A stretch of 64,000 nt of DNA from Aestuariivivens marinum (GTDB taxonomy: Bacteria > Bacteroidota > Bacteroidia > Flavobacteriales > Flavobacteriaceae). Positions 25,177-34,272 of this stretch are shown one piece after another; the stretch's first letter is position 1; the number at the start of each line of letters is the position of its first letter. The position numbers and the translations under genes were made by a program. Under the pieces are notes generated by a model. It was not told the origin of the DNA. It saw only the letters and a list, made by a program, of their open reading frames with translations, and made no database searches. The stretch is from assembly GCF_022662175.1 (NCBI RefSeq), contig NZ_JAKMCR010000001.1:1116001-1180000 (forward strand), given 5' to 3'.

Positions 25177-26037
25177 TTAATTACTATAAATAGCTTCTAT
25201 CTCTCTTCTTAAATAATCCTTCCAATTTCCTGTAATTTCAATATATATTACTCCATTATAATCAGATGGAATTTCAACACCAGCCTCATAAAGAATAATT
25301 ACTTTATTTCTTCCTAACTTACCAATAAAATATCCAGTTTCAAAAATAACATTCTGTCTTGCTCTATAATTATATTCATCAGATTTTTTACTCTTCCCCA
25401 CGTCATCGGCAGTCCATAGGGCAACAGCAAAATCAACATCAGAGTATTTTTCAAATTTTTCTATAACAGTTTTACCTTCATTAGCTTCTTCATGAAGAAT
25501 AATAGTTTCTAAATCACAAGTTTTCTCAATATATCTGCTAACTTCTAATTTAATTTGATCATTATGACCATGAACAATAAATCCTTTATGATTATTAACT
25601 TTATCTTCTTTTTCTATTAGCCTTTGATCATTTTCATTTGGTATAAGATCTATCCTTTCCAAAAAATTTTCAAGGAATTCAATTAAATTATTAATTCTTG
25701 TTTTCCCGTCTTTTAATCTATATACAAAACTATTTACGTTAGCTTTTTTTTTGAATACATCCATTAGGCCAACAACATTATTTACAGAACTATACTTATA
25801 CGCTTCTTGATTTTTGACATCGTTAAAAACTCTCTTAAAGTACTCTAAATTATAAACATCCCATTTACGAAATTCCTTCAATAAGGAATTTAATTGATCA
25901 GAATTATTTACCTCTCTTTTGGAGAGTTCCTTCCCAATTTCTATTCGATCAATTAAATCGGATTTTATTTGATCATAAGGTTTAACTAAATAATATTCGG
26001 AAGATTCACTTTTAGGGGTTGTTTTTTTCTTTGACAT
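25177..26037 (-). CDS. TIR-like nucleotide-binding domain protein (PF10137 type)
   Basis: A 286-aa protein. Residues 1-145 are helical and charged; residues about 150-285 match the TIR-like effector domain found in CBASS and Pycsar systems (KGFIVHGHNDQIKLEV, EEANEGKTVIEKFEKY, DFAVALWTADDVG, RARQNVIFETGYFIGKLGRNKVIILYE). The E in IFETGYF is the expected catalytic glutamate for NAD+ cleavage. It begins 18 bp after hsdR and is probably co-transcribed, so it may act as a back-up abortive-infection effector. No cyclase or other sensor gene is beside it. Confidence 0.85.
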   Translation of the reverse strand: MSKKKTTPKSESSEYYLVKPYDQIKSDLIDRIEIGKELSKREVNNSDQLNSLLKEFRKWDVYNLEYFKRVFNDVKNQEAYKYSSVNNVVGLMDVFKKKANVNSFVYRLKDGKTRINNLIEFLENFLERIDLIPNENDQRLIEKEDKVNNHKGFIVHGHNDQIKLEVSRYIEKTCDLETIILHEEANEGKTVIEKFEKYSDVDFAVALWTADDVGKSKKSDEYNYRARQNVIFETGYFIGKLGRNKVIILYEAGVEIPSDYNGVIYIEITGNWKDYLRREIEAIYSN

Positions 26038-26055
26038 ATTAATTAAATTTAGGAA

Positions 26056-29000
26056 TTAAGCTGTTTCTTTATAAACACTCTTCCCACCACCATAGTAATT
26101 AGAATAGATATGTTGATATACACTAATAGATTTTATACTCACCTCTTCATCAGTATAGGAATCTTCTGGCAGCCATAGTAAATTATCATAAATAATACTT
26201 TTTACTTGGGCTTTTATCTGTCTGCTTTCTCTCCAACGTTCAATTTTTAATTTTTCGGTTTTGAGTTTATCTAAGGTGTCTTTAGCAACTTTTTTTACAG
26301 ATTTCAATGATTTTTGGTCGAGCTCTTTGCCTTCGATAAGTAAATCAAATATGGCAAGGGTCTCTTGATCTTCTAAATTTTCCCTTACTGCCCTTTGTTC
26401 TTCATGGGTTAGACCTTGTACAAATTTATTCAGCTTATTAAAAGCTCTGACTGTGTCTTCTAAACTTTTCCCTTGGTTGTATTCTTCTATGATTTCCTTA
26501 TAACGTTCGTAAAACTCTAAGCGTAATGGATTTTCTTTGAGCATTTGCTCTAACTTCTTTTCAATAGCCTGTTGCAAATTATAAGTAATGGTATTCTTCC
26601 TTGGAGCCTTGGCAAAGGCTGCTTTTAATTTATCGAAATCTAAGGAGCTTAAATCTACATAAACCTCATCACTATCTTCAACTCTATCTTTCAAAATAAT
26701 ACTATCACTAACAACAGACTGTAATTGCATGATGATTTCAGTAACATCGGCTGATTTTACATTTTGGTTTAAAAGATTGTAAATTGCCTCTATGGCATTA
26801 TATTTTTTTACATAGGGTTTTACCTGTTCTTCGGGATATAAGGCTTTATACTTTCTAAAAACATTACGAGCCATGATCTCGAATGTTGTTCTTGTCGATT
26901 CATTCAAACAAACACAATCTGCGGCTGCTTTTAATAGCCCAATTTTTTCCATTGGCTTTGCACCTATTAAACTTGACAATTCAAATCCTAATGATTTTAA
27001 GTTATCAACTACTTCTTTTATTGCCCCTCTTAATTCTGATTCCAGTTCAATTAATAATTCGGCAGGTTTACCACCATTCTTTTTACCACTCTCACCCTTG
27101 CTTCCCTCTCCATATATCGAATAGGCTTGTTCTAATTGTTTGTAAACGTTTCCATAATCTACTATTAGACCATTTTCTTTTTCATCATCATAAACTCTAT
27201 TAGCACGGGCAATGGTTTGCATTAATGTATGGCCTTTAATAGGCTTATCTAAATATACCGTTGACACACAGGGTGCATCGAAACCTGTAATCCACATAGC
27301 ACAAACAATGGCTAAACGAAATGGATTTTCTTCATCCTTAAATTCCTTTTCTAAATTGCGTTCAACTAATTTTCGCCTATGTATTTCAATATCTAATCCC
27401 AATTTTCGGAATTTATCCACTTCGTTTTGTTCACCACTTACAACAACACATACTTCTGTTTCTGCAACACGTTTATATTTCCTATGTAGTTCTTGTTCTT
27501 CTTGTTCATCTGAAGCATTATTTATTCTTTGTTGCAGATCCAATAAATACTCCGGCCAATACTTCATCACCAATTCATACATTCTTACGGCAGTGGGTTT
27601 GTCAAGAGCTACATACATCGCTTTACCCTGATAACCACGTTCATTGAAATGCCAAACCAAATCTTTTGCTATGGCATCTAAACGAGGTTCAGCAGTAAGG
27701 ATTGGATAGTTTTTTGAGAATAGATATGCTAATTTCTTTTTTTGGTCATCCTCTAAATCTTCATTTTCAAAAATCTCCGCCATTCTTTCGTCAAGCTCAG
27801 GATTTTCAATGTCGAGTTTATCACCTTTATTTATATATCGCAGGGGTAGAGTAGCTTCATCTTCTATTGCCCTTTTGAAATCATAAATAGACACATATTC
27901 ACCAAAGATGTTTTTGGTTAACTCTTCTTCATCTTTAATGATAGGTGTTCCTGTAAAGCCTAAATAAGACGCATTCGGCAGTCCATAAAAGCGCATGTTT
28001 CGTGCATAGGTTCCACCTTGTGTTCTATGAGCTTCATCTGAAATTACTATAATATTTGATCTATCAGTAATTAGTGGGTATTCAGATTCGATTTTAGGGT
28101 CTATTGAAAATTTATGGATCAATGTAAAAACATAACGGTGATTTTCAGCGAGTAATTCCCTTAAATGTTCCCTGCCAGTTAAGCCTTTCTTCTTTCCAGC
28201 GATAATATTCTTATCGCTTACGACTCCCACACCAGAAAATGTATCGTAAATCTGATTTTCCAATTCAGTACGATCCACGGCAATTACAAAAGTATAAGCT
28301 CCACCTAACTTACGGTGAATCTTTTCACATAGGAAGACCATGGAATAGGATTTACCACTACCTTGTGTGTGCCAAAATACTCCTAACTTTCCTTTTAAAT
28401 CTTCAATATTTTTTACATTTTCAATGACCTTGTTAACACCAATATATTGATGGTTCTTTGCCATAAGCTTAACAGAATCACCTCTTGATTCATCAAAAAG
28501 CAAGAAGTTTTCAAAAATATCCATTAATCGATGTTTGGCACAGGTACCACGAAGCATTGTATCTAAGCTTACTACACCTTCCTCATCTTCCTCAATACGT
28601 TTCCAATCTAAAAAGAATTTATATGGACTTGTCACAGTACCTACTTTGGCATCAGTTCCATTACTCAAAATAATAAACCCGTTGGTATGGAATATTTGGG
28701 GAATGGTGTCCTTATAGTCTTTTAAATTATCATTGTAGGCATTACGTAAATCGGTATGATGTGCTTTTAATTCCATAAACACTAAAGGAATACCGTTTAC
28801 AAATCCAACAACATCAGGTCGGCGTTGGTATAGTTCACCAACTACTTCTAATTGTCGCACAGCCAAAAACTCATTATCCAAGTAATCACTAAAGTTGAAT
28901 ATCTTTAGTTTCTTCTTTACCAATTCACCTTTAACGTTAGTAAAACTTACCGGAACTCCATTTTTTAAAAACCCATACTTTTCTTTATTTATGCGTCCTA

Positions 29001-29259
29001 AAGTTTTATCTGCTATCTTTTGTTCTAAAATCTCAATAGCTTGCAAATAGGCAGAATCAGGTAAGCCAGGATTGTATTTGTTTAAAGCTCTTAACAGATA
29101 ACGAGTTAGAATGACTTCAGATTTATTGTCTCGGCCTAATAATCCATTATCACCAAATGTTTCGTTATGCCATGCAGTAATAACAGTCCACCCCAATTCT
29201 TCCAACACATCTTGGGTTGCTTGTTCTACTAGACCATCTTCTGAATATTCGTAACTCAT
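26056..29259 (-). CDS. hsdR: Type I restriction endonuclease subunit R
   Basis: A 1067-aa motor-nuclease subunit. The N-terminal PD-(D/E)xK nuclease is visible as RRPDVVGFVNGIPLVFMELKA (residues about 145-170). SF2 helicase motifs follow: GSGKSYSM (Walker A), VISDEAHRTQGG (DEAH), FTGTPI and ARANRVYDD. The C-terminal helical domain binds the HsdM/S core. No frameshift is visible. It lies 3 bp after mcrC and four genes downstream of hsdM, so the R subunit is split from MS by the inserted mcrBC. Confidence 0.95.
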   Translation of the reverse strand: MSYEYSEDGLVEQATQDVLEELGWTVITAWHNETFGDNGLLGRDNKSEVILTRYLLRALNKYNPGLPDSAYLQAIEILEQKIADKTLGRINKEKYGFLKNGVPVSFTNVKGELVKKKLKIFNFSDYLDNEFLAVRQLEVVGELYQRRPDVVGFVNGIPLVFMELKAHHTDLRNAYNDNLKDYKDTIPQIFHTNGFIILSNGTDAKVGTVTSPYKFFLDWKRIEEDEEGVVSLDTMLRGTCAKHRLMDIFENFLLFDESRGDSVKLMAKNHQYIGVNKVIENVKNIEDLKGKLGVFWHTQGSGKSYSMVFLCEKIHRKLGGAYTFVIAVDRTELENQIYDTFSGVGVVSDKNIIAGKKKGLTGREHLRELLAENHRYVFTLIHKFSIDPKIESEYPLITDRSNIIVISDEAHRTQGGTYARNMRFYGLPNASYLGFTGTPIIKDEEELTKNIFGEYVSIYDFKRAIEDEATLPLRYINKGDKLDIENPELDERMAEIFENEDLEDDQKKKLAYLFSKNYPILTAEPRLDAIAKDLVWHFNERGYQGKAMYVALDKPTAVRMYELVMKYWPEYLLDLQQRINNASDEQEEQELHRKYKRVAETEVCVVVSGEQNEVDKFRKLGLDIEIHRRKLVERNLEKEFKDEENPFRLAIVCAMWITGFDAPCVSTVYLDKPIKGHTLMQTIARANRVYDDEKENGLIVDYGNVYKQLEQAYSIYGEGSKGESGKKNGGKPAELLIELESELRGAIKEVVDNLKSLGFELSSLIGAKPMEKIGLLKAAADCVCLNESTRTTFEIMARNVFRKYKALYPEEQVKPYVKKYNAIEAIYNLLNQNVKSADVTEIIMQLQSVVSDSIILKDRVEDSDEVYVDLSSLDFDKLKAAFAKAPRKNTITYNLQQAIEKKLEQMLKENPLRLEFYERYKEIIEEYNQGKSLEDTVRAFNKLNKFVQGLTHEEQRAVRENLEDQETLAIFDLLIEGKELDQKSLKSVKKVAKDTLDKLKTEKLKIERWRESRQIKAQVKSIIYDNLLWLPEDSYTDEEVSIKSISVYQHIYSNYYGGGKSVYKETA

Positions 29260-29262
29260 AGC

Positions 29263-30534
29263 TTAAACTACTGGTAATTTAATACCGACTTTATAAATTC
29301 TATTGTAATCTTGAATCTCGGCTTCCTTTAAATTAACTTCTTTCAAATTCTCATAGCCATTTTCTGGATCTGGATGTATGATCAGGCAATCTATAATACT
29401 ATCAGTGTTTATGTTTAATTCTCGATAAACCTTTTTGAGTCTTGCATATCCACTTACTTGTCTAATATCCTCATGGACTCTGCTATCCACATACTTTAAC
29501 TTATATTTTGCGTCAATAACCATTTTATAATTTGGAGTATTTAATAAATAATCCAGTTCATTACCATAGGTGCTATAATGAAATTTAATCTGTTTATTAA
29601 ATCTATCCTTTAACAGGCCAAGTACATATAGCTCAAAAAGCTTACTCATATCAATCCAAAAAGGTGGTATATTAACCTGCTTCTTTACTGTGTTTGTAAT
29701 ACTATATCCAAACCTTCTTAAAATTAATTTGGCTAATTTTAAGGCCTGCTCATAATCTTTATAAAACACATTCATTTTTGAATGCTTTATATCATTTAAT
29801 TCTATTTCCTCGCTCACCTCATCAAAAGCTGGATTAATATAATTAAAGGTATTTTGCAAGTCTTGGCTATTACCCAACTCAGCATAAGTAGGTAAATAGC
29901 GTTTTATAAATGTTAAGGCTTTTTTAAGCAACCTATTCTCTTTATTATTTAAACCGAATTCTTCATAAGAGCAATACGTGTACAGCGGTTTATTTTGCAA
30001 CAAATTTTCTTTTAGAGTTTTAGCGATTAACACTTTACCCTTAATACGGCTATTTAAGTTTTTCTCAACTTTGTAATAAGATTTTTTTAAACCTTTTCTA
30101 ACGATATTTTTTAATAGTCCTAAAAATTCTATCACTAAAAAAGGTGTTAGCAAGTCTTCCTTTTGCTCAATGGTAATCTTAGGTTCGTCCCATTTAACTT
30201 CAAATAATTCGTCAATTTCTTTTGAAACCTCTGAATGTTTAAGTGAAGAAAAAAGTATCCTAACGAAATTAATCTCTATTTTATTAGTATTTAGCTTGGG
30301 AGCTATAAATATGGCAGATTTATTTTTTTCAAGCCAATCTACACCTATAAAATAACCCGTATTCATTGAAAATGACTGTCTATCTTTATCAGCTTTTATT
30401 GTAAAGCATGGTAAATCATCTCCCCTTTTCTTTTTAAAGAATACATTATAATCTTTATTGGTTAGGCAGGCACAATCCTCTGGTTTTATAGCGCCTTCAA
30501 AATGTTCGTTGTATTTTAAAAGATTAACATTCAA
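29263..30534 (-). CDS. mcrC: McrC family nuclease subunit
   Basis: A 423-aa protein with the McrC N-terminal region (GYFIGVDWLEKNKSAIFIAPK) and a C-terminal PD-(D/E)xK nuclease (ELDYLLNTPNYKMVIDAKYKLK). It provides the cleavage subunit and stimulates the McrB GTPase. The start is TTG at 30534, 11 bp inside the mcrB end; the next in-frame Met is deep in the domain. The overlap suggests translational coupling to mcrB. Confidence 0.9.
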   Translation of the reverse strand: MNVNLLKYNEHFEGAIKPEDCACLTNKDYNVFFKKKRGDDLPCFTIKADKDRQSFSMNTGYFIGVDWLEKNKSAIFIAPKLNTNKIEINFVRILFSSLKHSEVSKEIDELFEVKWDEPKITIEQKEDLLTPFLVIEFLGLLKNIVRKGLKKSYYKVEKNLNSRIKGKVLIAKTLKENLLQNKPLYTYCSYEEFGLNNKENRLLKKALTFIKRYLPTYAELGNSQDLQNTFNYINPAFDEVSEEIELNDIKHSKMNVFYKDYEQALKLAKLILRRFGYSITNTVKKQVNIPPFWIDMSKLFELYVLGLLKDRFNKQIKFHYSTYGNELDYLLNTPNYKMVIDAKYKLKYVDSRVHEDIRQVSGYARLKKVYRELNINTDSIIDCLIIHPDPENGYENLKEVNLKEAEIQDYNRIYKVGIKLPVV

Positions 30535-32971
30535 AATTGGCGATCTCTTCTATTTTATCCTTTGCTATATCTAATAGTAAACCATCTTTCTGGTATTCCC
30601 TTAATATAGGAACGATTTCATATTTCAACCTCCCTAAAAGCTCAGCCTTTTGCTTCTCTTCATCAACATCATTTAAAATGAAATAACTATGGCCGATATG
30701 CACATCTTTAAACTCAAAATCAGGAGCCAAATATTGAGATTTTGTTATTTCGCCATCCTTTGATTCAATAAACAATTCTGAAACTTTTTGAAATAAGGAT
30801 AAAGCATTTTTATTCTTAATAACTGTTTCATTCGGTAATATATCTACAAATGCAAACCTTCTTTTAATGGCATAATCTATATGTCCAACACTTCTGTCTG
30901 CAGTATTCATCGTTCCAATTATATAAAGGTTATCCGGTATAGTAATGGTATTATCTCCATCTATGGCGTACATACTTTCAACTGATTCATTTCGATATTC
31001 TAAAGCATAAATAAGTTCCCCTAATACCGAAGGTAAATTAGCCCTGTTGATTTCGTCAATAATGAGAACGTAGTTGTTATTTAATAGTCCTTCTTTAATT
31101 ACAAATGCTTTAAAATATTTAAAAATTGGCACCCAACTCTTGGAATAATCTTTATTATTTAAAGCTAAACCATTATTAAAAGATTCATGGTTAAAACAGG
31201 ATTTAATATCTATCCAAGTAGGCATAGACCAATAATCGTCATCTATTAGAATTTCATATCTTAGCTTAGCTTTCTCCTCTTCTGGATAATAAACATCTTT
31301 AAAACGAATGGTTTTTTCTTTGTCAAAATATAATGGTTGATCACTTGTTTTCTCAATTTGATATAAATGGTTTCTAAATGCTGCCCAAAGTGCGTCTTCA
31401 TTTTTGTTTTTACTCCTTGAAGCTTTCTGAATAAAATCCCCAAATATTTTATTGGTCGTATTATAAACTATTGTTCCATTACCCTTTGTTTTAGCTTCTA
31501 TCCCTCGTACAAAATCCTCATAACTATATGAGGGATGGAATTGCACCAATACACATCTACCAGATTCCTCTAAAAGTTTTTTTTGAACCTTTTTATCAGT
31601 AGAAACTGAATTAAATATTAGTTGTTCTGCAAGGTTCTTAGCTGTATAGGTCTTTCCTGTTCCAGGTGGGCCTTGAAGAATAATTTGTTTTTTTGATTTG
31701 ATGAGATTTATGATTTCCTTCATCTTTTTAAAATCATTTATATTATTTATTTGGCCAGCTAAAATGCTTTTAACTAGCTCATAAAATGTTCTATCCTTTA
31801 GTTCAATTATGGTGTCAACTATAATTGAAGATTTTCCTAAATATTTTGTAATTCCTGGTATGGTTACGCCTTCAGAATTGACATCTTCCCATTCCTGAAC
31901 ATGTAGTCTTTGTCCCCATTCACCATTAAAACCGTTTTCAGCGGTCAAGTCTTCATAATAGCATTTTGCATCAGTATACGTTACAACATCTTCAGGATCA
32001 TGTTTACTCGCCAAATTTATTTGATTGTGCAAGGTGATTTCCTTGGCTTCTTCTAAACTAATCTCTTCAAAAATGGCGTGGGCAAAATATTTGTTCTTAT
32101 TAAATAATAAAACCTTATCACCAGGATTAATTTGCTTAGCCTTCTTTAATTGTTTTGTAACTTCTCCTTTTTTTTGAACACCATATTGAAAGTACATCAC
32201 AAAGCAATTATTATCTAGATCATACTCTATTTTACTTTCCTCAAAACCATTTACAACCCAGTATCTCGTTTCTTGATTCTCCTCTCTGTAATCGCACATA
32301 AAGGCGTCAAAAAGATCCTTTAAAGAGATACGCGATGATAAATCTTTGTTTTGATTATTTTGGGCGCTTACAACTGATAAAGTCCTATCTTTTTGTGGCT
32401 GCCCTTTTCCAAGAAATCCAGTGTTATCCTTAAAACGTGAAACTATTTCGGTATCACAAAACGTTACAGGATGCATTATGAGCATATTATCAATCCATTG
32501 AAGCTGAATGTCTAGACTTCCATTTCTGGCTTCAGCATCAGAAGGTAAGACATAAACTTTTCTATAATTATTTTTATCCTTAAAAGTTTCAGGGTTTAAT
32601 AATTGTGCTTCCGAAAAACTAGTATCTATATCAATTTCAAAGAATGCCTTTTTTTCACCACCTGTGGAACGATTTGTTTTGATAATAAGATCTATAGTAA
32701 GTTTAAAAAATTTAAACGCCATTATGTCTTTGGTACTTATACCTAAATTGGAGTTTAAAATTTCAAAATGCAATTTGTCATTGTTCTCCTCAGGTATATG
32801 TTCCCATGACTTGGCTTTCCAGAGTTGAATTTTACCACCACCAATAAGCAAAACATAATCACCTATTTTTAATCCATTAAACCATGAACTTTCTTTAGGT
32901 GCCTTGTAGTAACCACCATCTATTTGTTCTTTATCATATTTATTGGAAATTTTACCAAAAAAGACATTCAT
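30524..32971 (-). CDS. mcrB: McrB family AAA+ GTPase with EVE/PUA-like N-terminus
   Basis: An 815-aa motor subunit of a modified-cytosine-specific restriction system. AAA+ motifs: GPPGTGKTYTAKNLAEQL (about residue 433), VLIIDEINRANLPSVLGEL (Walker B with the McrB signature) and IGTMNTADRSVGHIDYAIKRRF (sensor 1). The N-terminal about 340 residues hold beta-rich segments (GLKIGDYVLLIGGGKIQLWKAKSW; QINPGDKVLLFNKNKYFAHAIFEEI) that resemble EVE/PUA-like modified-base readers; that assignment is inference. It starts in the last base of hsdS (TAATG). Confidence 0.9.
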   Translation of the reverse strand: MNVFFGKISNKYDKEQIDGGYYKAPKESSWFNGLKIGDYVLLIGGGKIQLWKAKSWEHIPEENNDKLHFEILNSNLGISTKDIMAFKFFKLTIDLIIKTNRSTGGEKKAFFEIDIDTSFSEAQLLNPETFKDKNNYRKVYVLPSDAEARNGSLDIQLQWIDNMLIMHPVTFCDTEIVSRFKDNTGFLGKGQPQKDRTLSVVSAQNNQNKDLSSRISLKDLFDAFMCDYREENQETRYWVVNGFEESKIEYDLDNNCFVMYFQYGVQKKGEVTKQLKKAKQINPGDKVLLFNKNKYFAHAIFEEISLEEAKEITLHNQINLASKHDPEDVVTYTDAKCYYEDLTAENGFNGEWGQRLHVQEWEDVNSEGVTIPGITKYLGKSSIIVDTIIELKDRTFYELVKSILAGQINNINDFKKMKEIINLIKSKKQIILQGPPGTGKTYTAKNLAEQLIFNSVSTDKKVQKKLLEESGRCVLVQFHPSYSYEDFVRGIEAKTKGNGTIVYNTTNKIFGDFIQKASRSKNKNEDALWAAFRNHLYQIEKTSDQPLYFDKEKTIRFKDVYYPEEEKAKLRYEILIDDDYWSMPTWIDIKSCFNHESFNNGLALNNKDYSKSWVPIFKYFKAFVIKEGLLNNNYVLIIDEINRANLPSVLGELIYALEYRNESVESMYAIDGDNTITIPDNLYIIGTMNTADRSVGHIDYAIKRRFAFVDILPNETVIKNKNALSLFQKVSELFIESKDGEITKSQYLAPDFEFKDVHIGHSYFILNDVDEEKQKAELLGRLKYEIVPILREYQKDGLLLDIAKDKIEEIANFEC

Positions 32972-34272
32972 TAGACAGATGTAAGCTTAAGAGATTCAAC
33001 ATTAATTTTTTTCACATCAATCATCCCAGTCATTAAGCGAGGTAATAAAATATCTCGAGCCTCTTTTAAATACTGATTTTGTATCCTAATATTAGATATC
33101 AATTTATAACAGGACTTTATAGAGTTAACCAAAATATTTAAATTTTCTCCTTCCGGAATAAATAATTCTTCATCTCGAATCATTTCTTCAAAATTGAAAT
33201 TATTAATACCATTGGCTGCTTGTACTTTGTAGACAAGCATTTTATTAGAACTGTAAATGTATTTTAAATGAGCATCAATTAAATAAGAAAGCTCAACCGA
33301 TTTAGGTCTTAACATTTTACAAAAACTCGCACAAATAGTTGGTTTATTTAATATTTCACTTAAACCAATATCAAAGTAGAATGATCTTCCAACATTATCT
33401 ATGTTGCCATTTGACATTTCAATGGCAATATCACCATGTTTTAATATCCTTGACTTTAAGTTTGATTCAGTATGAAATCTTAGAGGCAACTCATCAAATT
33501 GACCCATTGATACTTTAGGCATATCAGTGCCTCTAATAACATAGGCTTCATTAGTATAGTTTCCCTCATTTTCTTCTTTTCCCCACCCACCATTTATGTA
33601 CTTTACAATAAGGTTTTCTAAAGTGTCAATTTTTATGTTTTTGTCACTTATTACTGTATTATCAATAATTCGATATAAAAACCACTGCTCATAAGTAAGT
33701 TGAGCTTTTTCTCCCAATAGTTTAATTGATTTTAGGTTGTTTTCAATTAAATCATCATAAGCAGAGAGGATGTTGGCTATTTTGCGTTGTACATTCAATG
33801 AGGGAACTATGAAACTAAGATTTCTAACTGCTTCTTTAGTTATAGTTGTAGTTGCTGTCCCATTAGCGAATTGTTTAATATAATTTTCATTGACCTTCAT
33901 TAAATAATACATAAATAACTGGTCCAAAGTGTTATCAAACCGAATTAGAAATAAATTCATCGCTAAAGAAGCTGGTTGATTGATTTTAGGCATTAGATAA
34001 ACAGAACCAGCCTGGGCAATTTTATTCATTAAGATATCACCAGAAAAAACTTTTGATTTTGAGAGAAAGTTATATTCTGTTTCATCAATATATATTAAAT
34101 CATTACTAAAATCATTTCTTTCAAAATTTAAAGTTCTAACCATTATACAATATGATGGCTCATTCTTTAGTGTTACATTTTCTTTCAGTTTTTTATACGA
34201 ACCATTTGCATGATAATCTGTTAGAGTATCTATATGATTACCTAAGATTATTTTTTCCCATCCCTGCATCAT
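32971..34272 (-). CDS. hsdS: Type I restriction-modification specificity subunit
   Basis: A 433-aa DNA-recognition subunit with two target-recognition halves: conserved first half end NVQRKIANILSAYDDLIENNLKSIKLLGEKAQ and second half end LLPRLMTGMIDVKKI. It directs both methylation and restriction. It overlaps hsdM by 4 bp and abuts mcrB. There is one copy only, with no inverted hsdS fragment nearby, so phase variation by inversion is not indicated. Confidence 0.93.
   Translation of the reverse strand: MMQGWEKIILGNHIDTLTDYHANGSYKKLKENVTLKNEPSYCIMVRTLNFERNDFSNDLIYIDETEYNFLSKSKVFSGDILMNKIAQAGSVYLMPKINQPASLAMNLFLIRFDNTLDQLFMYYLMKVNENYIKQFANGTATTTITKEAVRNLSFIVPSLNVQRKIANILSAYDDLIENNLKSIKLLGEKAQLTYEQWFLYRIIDNTVISDKNIKIDTLENLIVKYINGGWGKEENEGNYTNEAYVIRGTDMPKVSMGQFDELPLRFHTESNLKSRILKHGDIAIEMSNGNIDNVGRSFYFDIGLSEILNKPTICASFCKMLRPKSVELSYLIDAHLKYIYSSNKMLVYKVQAANGINNFNFEEMIRDEELFIPEGENLNILVNSIKSCYKLISNIRIQNQYLKEARDILLPRLMTGMIDVKKINVESLKLTSV

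Noticed and set aside
32971-34272. Phase-variable specificity system
   Set aside because: A single hsdS without partial copies, inverted repeats or an adjacent invertase.
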